Origin: Anaeramoeba flamelloides
Taxonomy: Eukaryota; Metamonada; Anaeramoebidae
Assembly: GCA_027625915.1 (NCBI GenBank)
Contig: JANTQA010000047.1
Span: forward strand, 19,592,001 to 19,656,000
Length of the DNA: 64,000 bases
Reading direction: 5' to 3'
Positions 12,194 through 23,500 of the stretch are shown piece by piece. The translations under genes were made by a program, and so were the position numbers. How positions within the stretch are numbered: the first letter of the stretch is position 1; every line of letters starts with the position of its first letter. The notes under the pieces were generated by a model. The model was not told the origin of the DNA and ran no database searches. It worked only from the letters and a program-made list of their open reading frames with translations.

Positions 12194-13668
12194 TTATTAT
12201 TATTATTGTTGTTGTTATTGTTGTTGTTGTTGTTTGATTGATAAATAAATAATAATGATTTTTTTTGCCCATTTTTTAATTTTTTCCCAAGAATAACTAA
12301 TTTATTTGAAATAAATTTCAAATTTTTGATTTCAAAATTTTTCTTTAATTTGCCAATCTTGATTAAAAAATTCTTTTTTTTTATTTGCCGTCTCTTTCGA
12401 AACCCAGTCAGATTGATTGGTATTTTTGAATTGTTCTTTCTGTTTGGGAACCACTGGGGGTATTTATAATAATAATTTTTTTCTTTTTTATGATACCATT
12501 GGATGGGTGTTCCATTTTTTTGGAATTTTAAATAATTTTCATCGATTTTATAGTGTATTTTTTTTAATAACATTTTATTAGGAATTAATTGCATATATTT
12601 ATTTCCATTTTCGGTTTCGAGTTCCTTTTCATTTCCGTTCTCTAATTCTATACTTTTGTTGTTAGTTTTATTCAAATCATGAAAGTTTTCTGTTGCATTT
12701 TCATCTACACTAATATCTTGATCGACATTAATATTTTCTTTTTGATTAATATTTTCATTTTTTTCTTTCTCGTTTCCCATTTCGATCTTGTTCTTAAAAT
12801 TGTCAATAAAAATGCTTTGTGTTTTGTCTTTGAATGAACAAACAAATTTCTCGAAATTTAAATTAAAAACATTCAGCCGATTATCGACAATTGCAATGGT
12901 TTTGTATTTTTGATCAATGGCAAAATATTTTGGGGTTGCAAGTAAGGGAGATTTAGGGAATTCTGTAATCAATAATAGCTCTCTGGTTGATATTTTCCAT
13001 ATCTCCAATTTATTTTTTTGCTCACAATAAGAAAAAAGATAATTGTTTGTTAGGGAACAAATGGAACTCTTTTGAGAAAGGTCAATTGTTTTGGTGTGGG
13101 AAAAACTGTTTTGGTGAACTTGAATAATAACTACAATTGAGTGATTGATTAAAAAAGCAATTTTGTCTTGAAAAATCTGACCGTGTAATAAAACTAAATC
13201 GTTGATTTTGGTGTTTTTTAAAGAACCAACATTGGTTAATAAATAGTTTTTTAATTCAAACCTTTCGAGATACAGAATTGCTGTTCTTTTGTTCTTCTTT
13301 TTTGATGGTTTCACCCATGTTAAATCCGAATCGTGAGGGTACTGTGATCGGTTGTCAATCGATCTCATACGGGTGATCACAGATTGCTGGCTTGGGTTGG
13401 TTAAGATTAACACATCTAATGTTGTGGAATTTACATGGCAAAAGATATAACTTGTATTATCAAAAATTACAGACTGGGTGCTCTTCACTTGGTTAATGTT
13501 GATTTTGGGCTTTTCTAAATTTGAGACAGTTTCCGTAAGTAGGTGTAATTTTAAACATTTCTCTTCCGTAAGATAAAAAAGATAATTCTGAAACAAGATA
13601 CCATAAAGTGATGATCCTAACCTGTTCGAGTTCTTTAATTTGTGTACAGTCAAAAAAAGATTCACCAT
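5335..13668 (-). CDS. SPG11: spatacsin homologue (SPG11-like), 2777 residues
   Basis: This is one uninterrupted frame with no introns. ATG at 13668 is the first possible start, because an in-frame stop lies 14 codons upstream. The last 330 or so residues match the conserved spatacsin C-terminal domain: LLELLRQIADYNEL, then LFDVLWEHEQFEIMLGK, LSKYMKKKHPEDKEKQFW, a helical LLELIYLQIAM stretch and a YQGAMILAKYYHLDTPKIW segment. Residues 1-470 are beta-strand-rich, as expected for the N-terminal propeller-like part. In animals spatacsin works with spastizin and the AP-5 adaptor complex in late endosome and lysosome traffic; the same role here is inference. It is longer than the human protein (about 2440) because of low-complexity inserts: poly-Asn near residues 480-540, a Lys/Asn/Glu stretch near 1170-1200, an Asp/Asn/Glu stretch near 1725-1775 and about 28 Ser near 1945-1975. 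Confidence 0.85.
7143..7252. repeat. ATT/ATG trinucleotide repeat within the SPG11-like gene
   Basis: A run of ATT units broken by regular ATG units encodes, on the minus strand, an Asn/His tract near residue 2150. The same DNA gives spurious Ile-only frames in other registers. Confidence 0.8.
7748..7831. repeat. (GAT)28 microsatellite coding poly-Ser
   Basis: A pure GAT run is read as TCA serine codons on the minus strand within the spatacsin homologue. It interrupts an otherwise helical region and is likely variable in length between strains. Confidence 0.9.
10088..10172. repeat. hexamer repeats within the SPG11-like gene
   Basis: Seven or eight TTCATT units are followed by about seven TTTGTT units. 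On the minus strand they encode Lys-Asn then Glu-Asn dipeptide runs. Confidence 0.85.
12045..12238. repeat. GTT/ATT repeat coding poly-Asn
   Basis: A nearly continuous trinucleotide tract encodes Asn runs broken by Lys, Ile-Phe and Asp on the minus strand. It separates the N-terminal propeller-like part of the spatacsin homologue from its helical body. Confidence 0.9.
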
Positions 13669-14520
13669 TTGACTGTACAGGCTTGTGTATTTGATAATAA
13701 AAGAATTAAATTAAACAAGAATGTCAAAAAAGAAAGAAAAAACAGAAAAAATGTTTTTTGGGAAATTAGAAAAAATTTAATATATTTCTCTTTTCAAAGA
13801 AGTCATTCCTTCAGACACACTTTTTTTATTATGCCACTATTATGCTTTATCAGAATTTTGTTCTCACTTGAAAATAGTGAATTTTAAATCAAATAGATAG
13901 GTTCTGAGAACTGTTTCTTTTTATTGACCTAACAATCAGATATTTTCATTATTGGTAACTTTCAATACCATTCTTATTTTGGACCTTGAATTTTGGAATT
14001 GACTTCTAAGAAATGATATTTTATTTTATTCAAGTCATTTTTCCGCTTGTTACAATTTATTGTTCTTCTTTGCTTTGTTATGTTTTTGTTTGAAAAAAAA
14101 AAAAAAAATTTTAAGGGATTAGCCTTAACCAACAGAGAAGTCCAAAATTAAATTATGTTTCTATTGAAGGTAAATCGTCTTAGTTCTAATTTACTCGATG
14201 GTATTTGAAAAAATCAATTTGTGAAATAAAAGAAAAGTTTTTCTCCTTATTGAATTCAAAATTATACTTTCTTAGTAATCAAAGATAATGTAAAAAATTT
14301 TTTCAAAAAATAATTAAACATTTGCTAATTTTTCATCTTCTTAATAACTTTACTTATAATAAATCTTATTGGTAAATAAGAGATCTACAAACCAACTTAT
14401 CAAATTTTAATAAAGAAATTAATCCAATTTTTTTTGATTTTTCCAAAACTATTCAAAAAAAATTAATTAAATATAATTTGTTTTAAACGAGTTATTTAGT
14501 TTTAAAAAGGTCTTTATAGT
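13669..14520. other. AT-rich intergenic DNA, promoter side of SPG11-like gene
   Basis: No gene is visible. The first 100 bases upstream of the minus-strand ATG must hold its 5' leader. No defined promoter element could be recognised. Confidence 0.5.
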
Positions 14521-14522
14521 AA

Positions 14523-14743
14523 CTATTTGTTGCAAAATAAATGGAACAAAAATTTTCATTCAGCTTTCCAAAAAAGGTTTGTTAAAATTATCTAAAATTT
14601 CAATTTTATAATTCAACAAAACCATTTAAATTATTAATCTCACTTCTAGAATTGGGGGATTTTGGTGGTTTGATTTAATTAGTTGAAAGGTGTTTTTGGA
14701 AAATTGAATTAAAATTTTGATCTTTTTATTTAGCAATTAACAG
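14523..14743. mobile_element. MITE family B, short copy
   Basis: The left arm CTATTTGTTGCAAAATAAA and the following ATTTTCATTCAGCTTTCC are mirrored at the right end (GATCTTTTTATTTAGCAATT then AACAG, followed by TA). The arms are imperfect and the centre is non-coding. The same ends occur at 25502-26581 and 40842-41069, where TA flanks both sides. Here only the right flank is TA. It looks like a non-autonomous, inverted-repeat DNA element. Confidence 0.7.
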
Positions 14744-15205
14744 TATACTCCTTAATTTTTAAATAAATCCCAATTGAAAATTTTTAACATATCAAAATTC
14801 AATCTTTGAAAAAAATCATCTTATTCAACAAATTCTCGAAGAAATATCAAATTACAACCATTCGCTAATCGAAATGTTAACAATTTTTTATAAATTACAC
14901 CCACAAAACTAAAAAATAACAATTATTAAAACTTTGAAATAAAGAATCGTGTTAAAAATTTTGGAGATGAGTACAATTAAAAAAAATACATTGGTAAATT
15001 TGTTGAAATTTTTATTAGGAACATTGATGGATTAAAGAGTTTGATACCATCGACTAATTTATTTTAAATCGAGTTTTTCAAAAGAGTACAACTTTAACCT
15101 AATATCATCTGTTTTGAAAAAAAAAATCTTTGATCAAACAAAACATGTTACTTAATTCATAAAAGGAAATGCTTACAAAAAACTTGAAGATGAAAAAATT
15201 ATTTA

Positions 15206-15368
15206 CTGGTATTTGAATAATAAATGGGATTTTTTTTCACTTCATTTTTAATTTCTCTTTTTTAAGAGAACATAGATCTAGAACCTCTTTCTTTAAGAAC
15301 TATATTTATAAAAAAAAAATATGGAAAAGGAAGTGAAAATTCTTTCCCATTTAGAATTCAAATACCAG
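15206..15368. mobile_element. MITE family F, copy 1
   Basis: TA precedes CTGGTATTTGAATAATAAAT and the complement, ending TTCAAATACCAG then TA, closes the element. Both arms continue into a TTTCACTTC / GAAGTGAAA pair. Other copies lie at 22354-22591 and 39018-39183. It is non-coding. Confidence 0.75.
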
Positions 15369-15553
15369 TATATATGTTACAAAAAAGCAAATTTATTTCC
15401 AATTTAGATGAAATTATCTCTTTGTGATTCTTTGGTTTTTTAGGGAAAATTATTATTTTCCAAATTTGGGCAAATTTTAACATTGTTAAAATTCTCAAGT
15501 TTATCAAAATATACAACTCATTCAAATATCTTGGCTGTGGGTATTTTACAACC

Positions 15554-15617
15554 TTTTTCCAGGTAGAGTTAGGTAGGTTAAGGTAAGTTATGTAGGTTTG
15601 GATGGTTTGGATGTTAG
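15554..15617. repeat. GGTTAGGT-like G/T-rich stretch
   Basis: Irregular repeats of AGGTAGG, AGGTTAAGG and GGATGGTTTGG stand out in AT-rich DNA. The complementary type of sequence (CCTACC, CCTAACC) occurs inside the foldback element at 19070-19200, so it may be a scrap of that element. Confidence 0.45.
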
Positions 15618-16146
15618 GTTCATTTTATATATTTCTTTTTGGGAATTTTGAAAAAACAATAAATAAGAGTGCAATTAGACTTTATATACACTTGTTTTAA
15701 TTGGTAAAAAATTCCCACTTACCTTTGTGTAGTTTAAAATGATGTTTACTCAATTTTTTAAAAATTATTTAGTTTTAAAGATTTCAAGATTTTGGATTTT
15801 CTACAATTTAAGTAATAAAATACTACTGTTCACAATAAAATCTTTTTGATTTTTCCTCCCAAAATCATTAATAACTAACGTACCAACGAAAAAAAAAATG
15901 AAGAAACTCTTCAAAAATCTGAAAACCCCCTATTTGACCAATTTTTAAAATTTAATAATATACTATATTTTAACTGTGTTAAAAAATATGAATTTATGTT
16001 AAGATGTATTTCGGATTATTTTAATAAAGTTGTTTTATACATTTTTTATTGTTTCTTCACTTCAAACAAATCAAATTTCAAAAAAAAAAAAATCAAGCAA
16101 GTTTAAAGGAATAATTTTAACTAAAAAAAAAATTAAATTACGAAAT

Positions 16147-17757
16147 TTATTTATTTTTTTTCTCATTTTCAATTTTTACCGCATCACTATTGCCTTCATA
16201 TTTTAATGTACAAACGTACCAAAAGAAAATGAATCCGATGATTACAAAAGAAAATTCGACAAAAAAACGATATTTTTCAAATTTAGGATAATTAACTGTT
16301 AATTTTTTTTTCTGTGTTGTGCTACCAGCCATTTCATTAAGATAAAACTGATAAGTTTCAATTGGCAGTTTTTTGTTTTTCCTATTTTCTTTAAGTGCAT
16401 TGCAAGATAATTTAAATTGGTTTTTGAATTTTGAAAGAACACTTTCAACTCGATCACATGCCATTTTTATGATATTGTCACCAATTCTGCTATAAAAATA
16501 AACATTTGGAAGAAGGATTTCGGTAGTTTTCGTGTCTGTAATAATTACATCACCAATATAATTCTCTAAGATATTTGTAATTTGGTTTCTTTTCTCATAA
16601 GTGAAAAAGGATTTCCCCGTAGAATATAATTGTATATTAGTTTGGTTGTTATAAATGCTCATAAATTTTTGTATAAAGTTGTTTAGTCCGTAGTGTAATA
16701 AAAGTAAACAGTTTTCTCTTTTCTTATTCTTTTTTGGGATCATGTGTAAAGTATTAAACGAGACAAACCAAGAATCAAAATTTGACGTATTATCATTTTT
16801 ATTGTTATTACCATTGCCATTTTGAGAAAATCTGGAATTGTGTTTGGTATCATCCATTTGGTTTCTATAAAAATGGTTGAGCATTATTAATTCGAACAAA
16901 AAATATTTTTCATATTTATTTGTAAACAAAAGATCAAGTTGATCTTGGTTTGGTGTGTTCAAAACCAATTTAATTCCATTAATTTTCTGTTTATAATTCG
17001 GATTTTCATAAATATTTTGTTGAGAAAGTATAAAATCATTTAAAATCCCAGAATTGTTCAAACTATGTAAAAGATCTTCAATTTTTGGCTTATTGAGCAT
17101 ATCGCTCTGAAAAGTTTCGTTGTCAGGGTTAAGAGATTCAATAAAATATACATTGTCATTGGGCAAATTGGAAAGGTTTGTTAAATTTGTTGACAATGGT
17201 AAACCCACACTAGCCAAGGCGATGCCAATACTCGAAGAAACAGAAAATGTTCGGATTTTCCTATTTCCATAGCGATCGTTCAGAGTTTGGGCAATACTTT
17301 TGGAAGAAATTGGAAACTCTTGGCGATCTAACGAACTAAGGTGATTGGTTTGGTGATCTTTAAATTCAAGGCCACTTAGAAATGTTAATAAATTCGATAC
17401 GTCTGTTGGACTTGATTTTTTTCTTTCAAAATTGAAACAAGATCTCTTTGACAAAAGTAAAGACGACAAATACGAATCAGGTGAGCTGCTTTGTAATTCT
17501 TTTAAATCGATCCCTTGAACATTAATCATTAAATTTGCTTTATTCCCAGGATCAAATTTGCTAATTTCATCAAGAAAATCACTTCTTGTTGCAGTTTTGC
17601 CTTTTATGTCAATTTTATTTGTGCTCATACAAAGCGAAGACTTGGGCTTGTATTCCTGTGTGTCGAAAAATAAATCTCCTTCAAAACAACCACACAGCAA
17701 CCCAAAAAATGTGAATCCAAAAAGAAGAAATAATTTGATTTTGGGTTCCATTGGCAT
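16147..17757 (-). CDS. ATP6AP2-like type I membrane protein with KKxx tail
   Basis: The 536-residue product has a signal peptide (residues 1-24, hydrophobic core LFLLFGFTFFGLLCG), a long lumenal domain with several N-x-S/T sites, one membrane helix (about 497-518) and a short cytosolic tail ending KKNK, a canonical dilysine ER-retrieval signal. Blocks along the lumenal part resemble the renin receptor ATP6AP2: LMINVQG near residue 77, VYFIESLN, LDLLF followed by a helix, and SIYNNQTNIQLYSTGKSF before ITNILE, in the same order as in that family. ATP6AP2 is an accessory and assembly factor of the V-ATPase. I matched it by eye only. If wrong, it is still clearly an ER-cycling type I protein. The ATG at 17757 gives a good signal peptide. 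No introns are seen. Confidence 0.5.
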   Translation of the reverse strand: MPMEPKIKLFLLFGFTFFGLLCGCFEGDLFFDTQEYKPKSSLCMSTNKIDIKGKTATRSDFLDEISKFDPGNKANLMINVQGIDLKELQSSSPDSYLSSLLLSKRSCFNFERKKSSPTDVSNLLTFLSGLEFKDHQTNHLSSLDRQEFPISSKSIAQTLNDRYGNRKIRTFSVSSSIGIALASVGLPLSTNLTNLSNLPNDNVYFIESLNPDNETFQSDMLNKPKIEDLLHSLNNSGILNDFILSQQNIYENPNYKQKINGIKLVLNTPNQDQLDLLFTNKYEKYFLFELIMLNHFYRNQMDDTKHNSRFSQNGNGNNNKNDNTSNFDSWFVSFNTLHMIPKKNKKRENCLLLLHYGLNNFIQKFMSIYNNQTNIQLYSTGKSFFTYEKRNQITNILENYIGDVIITDTKTTEILLPNVYFYSRIGDNIIKMACDRVESVLSKFKNQFKLSCNALKENRKNKKLPIETYQFYLNEMAGSTTQKKKLTVNYPKFEKYRFFVEFSFVIIGFIFFWYVCTLKYEGNSDAVKIENEKKNK

Positions 17758-18729
17758 TTTTTAAAAAAAATGATACAATAATTTTGTTGTTTTTTAAAAT
17801 TTTGAAAGATTTATAAGCTTGAAATTAATGAAAGTTTTATATTGTATTATCATTGAGTAATTATTTTTTATTATTAGTGTCTTTGATTTTGAGTTCTAAA
17901 GGATTCTGGTTTCGAAAAAGAATATTTGATTTTAAAATATAAAAATTACACATTTTATAATTATTTATATTAACAAAAGTTTAAAATCAAATCCTTTTGA
18001 TAAATAACCAATTTTTTTATGAACTCAGTAATAAACCTATCCAAAGTTCTTTAAAGTGGGGTTTCTATCGAATACTCAAGTTATTTTGTGATACTAAATC
18101 GATCTACTTATTTCAAAAAAAAAATTAGTTTTATAAATGTTTGTATAGAGTTTGGGAAAAAATAATTTTATTCTTGTTTTTTGATTGATTGAAGGGTGTT
18201 TTGAACAAGTAGTATTTAATTAATCAATTATCTAATAACCATTGTGAAAAAAATTTGGGTCATTAAAAAAAATTGGGTCAGTTAAAAAATTTGTTTTCTT
18301 TTTTTAAATAGTAAATATTAGCAAAACAATTTTCCTTATATTGACAATTAAAAATCTTGTCAGATATTATTCTCCAGTCAGGTATTTTTAACATGGTTAT
18401 ATTTGAAACAAAAGAAATATACCAAAAGTTAGATTTTATATTTCTCAGATATCTCAATCAAGATGGAGTATATATATGTAGTTAAAGAACTTTCTATTTT
18501 TTACTAAAAAAAAATTGGCAAAAGAAGAATACTATTTTCATATTTTATCGTTTCCTTCTAAGTTCCTTAATTGAATCTGATTGTTTATTTAGATTCAAAA
18601 TTATAACAACAAGGCTGTGTTTCACTTTTCAAAAAAAAAATAAAATTATTCAATATTTTTGTCTAATTATTTAAAAAATTTATAAAAAAATTTCTATTTT
18701 TTTTTAATCCAGAAACCTTGTTACTCATT
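17758..18729. other. AT-rich intergenic DNA
   Basis: No gene, RNA or clear repeat could be supported here. It includes the upstream region of the ATP6AP2-like gene. Confidence 0.5.
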
Positions 18730-18780
18730 TTTTAAATGTTGTGTTTTCTCAAAATTCAAAATAAATTTTGGGTAAATTTC

Positions 18781-19517
18781 TAAAAATGCGATTATTTGCG
18801 ATGCGATTATTTGCGAGAAAAACAAAATTTTTTTATTTGTTTCTTGTTTGATTTCTAAACTTACAAAATGTTGATATGTGCTGATAGTTTGTTATTTATA
18901 TCAAAAAAAAAAATTTGTTCAATAGAATAAAAAATATCAATTGGTCAAAAACGACAATTTTTATCCCAAAATGCAAATTTTGAAATTTTCAAAATTTGCA
19001 AATATTGGCTATTTATTTAACATTTTATGTATATATTTTATAGAGGTGGATTAGTATAATTTAGTTGAGTGACCTACCCCACCACACTCGTTCCTAACTT
19101 ACTCAAAATATCCTCCTAACCCTATCTAAAATAACCTACCGACCATACACAATTCAAACATTCTCTAACGTACCCTACCTACTCTACCATACCTACCCAT
19201 ATAAAAGGTTAAATAAAATGTTAAATAAAAAATAAAATATTAAATAGAATGTCAAATAAAAGAAAAAATGTTAAATAAAATGTTAAATAAATCGCAAATA
19301 TTCACAAATTTTGAAAATTTCAAAATTTCTATATTTGGTTACAAATTGACATTTTTGACCAATTGATATTTTTTATTCTATTGAACAATTTTTTTTTTTG
19401 ATATACACAACAAACTATCAGCACATATGTCAACGTTTTGTAAGTTTAGACCCGAACAAGAAACAAATAAAAAAATTTTGTTTTTCTCGCAAATAATCGC
19501 ATAGCAAATAATCACAA
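18781..19517. mobile_element. foldback element with long inverted arms (family G)
   Basis: The left arm, from GCGATTATTTGCGAGAAAAA through a segment with TCAATTGGTCAAAAA to TTTGAAATTTTCAAAATTTG, reappears inverted at about 19280-19517. The arms are about 240 bases and may run a further 40-60 bases outward with weaker match. Between them are a pyrimidine-rich segment with many CCTACC units (19070-19200) and tandem AAATAAAATGTT units (19205-19285). There is no reading frame for a transposase, so it is non-autonomous. Confidence 0.75.
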
Positions 19518-20585
19518 TTTTGGTATATTCCCCAATTTTGTCAACAAAAATTGCATTATACAGTAAGTTATCATTCAAAAAAATTAACCTACTTTATAAT
19601 GTACTTAATGGAAGCAACTTTGGGGGTTTTATCCCATTTTCTTATTCGAAAAATTATTTTCGAATTTTTGGGATCTGAATCATTTTTTCTAATTTTGCAA
19701 ATTTTTGAATCATTTTTTCTAATTTACTCAACTTTTTAATTTACTTTTTGAAATTTTTTTTTGTGTTTTTCTTTTTCTTTTTTTTTTGATCCTTTTTTTT
19801 TTTTGAAAGATGATTTCTTTTTTTTTTTTTCAAAGATCAAGTGGAAAAAATATAAAGATCTTAGAAATGAGAAAAAATCATTAGAAAATTGAGACTCTGT
19901 AATCCCTCGGCAAATGAATTTAATTATGAGTAAACAATCTTCTTGCTAACAATTTTTTTCAGTGAAACACTCAGTAATAAAAAATCATAAACACTTTTCA
20001 AAAATTGTGACTCGCTTTTATTTCTAGTTTTTGATTTTATTATTTTAATTTTTAAAATATCAGGTTTTTATATATTTGGAATGTTTTATAAGTGAATTAC
20101 AAATCAGATTTAATTATTTGTTTTTATTGATAACAAAAAGATAATTTTTTTTTTTTTTTCAATTTATTATTTCGGGTAAGTAACAATTTTTGAAATGGAG
20201 TTTATGATATTATTGCAGTTATCGGAATTTATTAAAATCTCTGAAGGGGGCAGAAATCTTAGAAATTTATTTATTATTTTATTTATTCACACATTGTACT
20301 TATATAGAGAATATTAAGCCCTATTTGAATACCTATAATGCTGATGTACTAATTGTTTAATTATACTTGACTTTGAATTAGTTCAAAATAAAGAAAGAAT
20401 TGCATAAAAATAAAAATAAAAAATAAAAAAATCTTTTATTATAATTGATTTTAAATGAAGAGATAATATCTTATCTGCATTTATGATAAGAAATTTTATA
20501 AACATACCAAATGATTTATTAATTTCAAAAGGTTGCTTTTTCTCAAAAAACCGTTGTTTCATTGTTTAATATTCCAAATAAAATC

Positions 20586-23500
20586 TTATTTGATTTTGTG
20601 AATACAATTTCTTGGTACATATCCTTTTTCATTTGTTTGAATGTTTTTTGCGTATATCCAATATTCGTTTACCTTTGCAATTCTTTCAAAAATATCATCC
20701 TTTTTGCAATTTATTTGATTATACTTGCTTTTTGTATTATCGTCAATAAAATTGTCCTTAATAGCCTTATATTGTTTAGCTAATTGAACATTTTCAGTTT
20801 TGATCACATAGTTATTTCTAAAAAATTAATAGTGAAGACAAAAAGTGAATAGTGGTAAAAATAAATGATGTTTGAATATTTAAATAATAAAATAGAAAAT
20901 TGTTAATGGTTAATGGATTAAAGGATTTATTCAAGTTGTTTTAATAAAGTGATGACTTTAAGTTTTATAAAATATGTTCGTGGTGCTGTTTTACTCACTC
21001 TTTAAAGCTATTTGAGTTGCTCTTTTTGAAACTTGGATTCCTGATTTTTTAAAAAATCTGTAATTTTTTGCTTTTTCTTTTTTCCAAAAAGCAAAATTTA
21101 AATATTTGAGAAATTCATTTTAAAAAAGGATTAAAAAAAAGTTTTTAAAAGGATCTTTAAAACAGCCTTAATTATTATAATTAATCTTTGATTTTTTTGC
21201 ATTTTTTCCATGGATGGATTTCTTTATATTTGAGGAAGAAGATCTACAAAGAAAAAAGATCAAGTGATTACTTTCTAATATCGAGATGCTGAAATAGAAA
21301 AGTATCAGTAACTTGAAAATAAAAAAGAAAACGCAAAGGAAAAATATCAGAATGTTGAAAGCAAATTAGATCAAAGAGAAAAAAAGAAATTATAACAATT
21401 AAAACAATGATACCCAAATGAAATATTCATGATCAATTATCAAACTAAATTAAATTAGCCAAAAGTATTGTGTATTTGATTTTGTGTGTAATTAATTAAA
21501 AATATAGCATTGAGCTTTTTATTTTATTTTTTACCAATTGCTCATTATAAACCTTTTTTAAATTTCTTTGTTTTTTTTTATTTTTTAAATTTCAATTTTT
21601 TTTTTTCTGTATTTTTTTTCAATTTTTTGTTTTTGCTTTTAAACCTAAAAAAAAAATTGGGTGTGTCTTTCACATGAATAATCGTGAAATTTATGATTCA
21701 ACACTTAAATTTCGTTAAATGAAATTTAAGTAAAATGGCATCTAGCGTGTAATTTACACTTCTTCCATCAATAATAAAAAAAAAACTAGTTGTATTTTCG
21801 GTATAATTTTCAAAATGTGAAAATAATTTGTCAAAAGAATATATTTGGTAAATTATTTAATTTTACAAGTTTAATTATTGAATTTTTTAGCAACTAATCT
21901 ACCTTCCAAGACAATTTTAAGAAAGATATTTTGTGACTTTGGAGTCTGAATATTGATGATTCCACCTTTAAATTTTGTTTCTAAAGTTAGTTTTTTTTCA
22001 ACAATTATTGAACTTTTTATTCATACAATGATCATTTTTAATTTATGGAGATCAACTTTTAGCATTATTTTACTAATTGAATTTCGAGAGACATATTTGA
22101 ACCATGGAACACTAATACAATTTACCTTCAATGGTCCCATGCTTTAATTTTTGGACTTCTCTGCTGTAGAAGCTAATTCCTTAAGGTTTTTCTTCTTGAT
22201 ATTTCAAACAATCAGAAAGAAAACGAAAAAAAAATAGCCATTTTCTTAAGTTTTCAACTTTCTTTTGAATTGTTTAAAAGAGTAGAAGTTAAATGCCTGA
22301 GTTTTTTTAAAGAATTCCAACATCAATTTATCATTTTTCGTTTTTTTGAGATACTGATATTTGAATAACCAAATGGGAATTCATTTTCATTTTCTATTTT
22401 TCTTTCCCTTTGCAAATAGAGGTTTCAAAGAAATAGATTGTAGACGATGTCTCTATTTATTTACTTGGTCCTTTTTTATTGATAAATTGGTATATTTTGG
22501 GTCAAATAACAATGGTAGGTGAAAGAATTATTTAGAAAAGAAAAAAAAATAATCATCTGAAATTTTATCCCATTTAAATTTTATATACCAGTAAATTCTC
22601 AGTTTGAACACCCCGTTCTTTTAACAGCGGGACTAAATGGTTAAATAATGTTTTAAATACCTTTTGAAATGAATTTAGTATTATTCTTTGTTTGTTTTTT
22701 GTTTTTTTGTTGGATTGGGTTCAAAAAATTCCTTAATAAAAAACTTTTTTTTATTTTCCTTTCATTTTTGGTAAAGCAGTTCCAACCCTACAGTGAAAAT
22801 ATAAGACATAGAAATTGATTTTCTATTACAAAATTTTATCATGTATGAAAAACCGTAAAAGGGTGACGAAAGTTTATCATAAAGTGTAAAATTTATAATG
22901 TAAGAAAAAAAATTATTTTATCCATTTTTTGATTCCTTTGGTTCCTTTGGTTCCTTTTGTTCCTTAGGTTCCTTTGGTTTTGGAAATTGACAAATAAATT
23001 AATAAAAAAAACTTACATTAATTCAGATCTTCAATTTCCAAAATTGTTAAAATATCAGGTTTTTACAATTTATATACAATGATCGAAAAATACTTTCAGG
23101 TTTCTGATTTATATGATTTCTGTGATTTCTTTTCTTTTGGAATTGTATTTTTTGACTTGTTTATTACAAAAAAAAAAATCTCTTAATGAAGTAAGAGATA
23201 TTGAATTTTTTATCTTAAGATATGAGAGAAATTGAATTTTTTATTTTATAAAACACAATTTTATAATCTACAATCAATTTTTATGTCTTATAAAATTTCA
23301 AGGTAGGTAGGATTGGAACGGCTGTAAAGACAAAAAAAAAAAGAAATTTACTAACTTTTGAATTTCATGAATTTCAAAACAGAAGGTAAAGATTATAGAA
23401 ATACATTTTCACAAAAGTTTAAACCTTTTTGAATATTTCTTAATGAAAAGGGATTTTTCACTTCTTAAGGAAGTAGCAACACCATAACAACCACTGAAAT

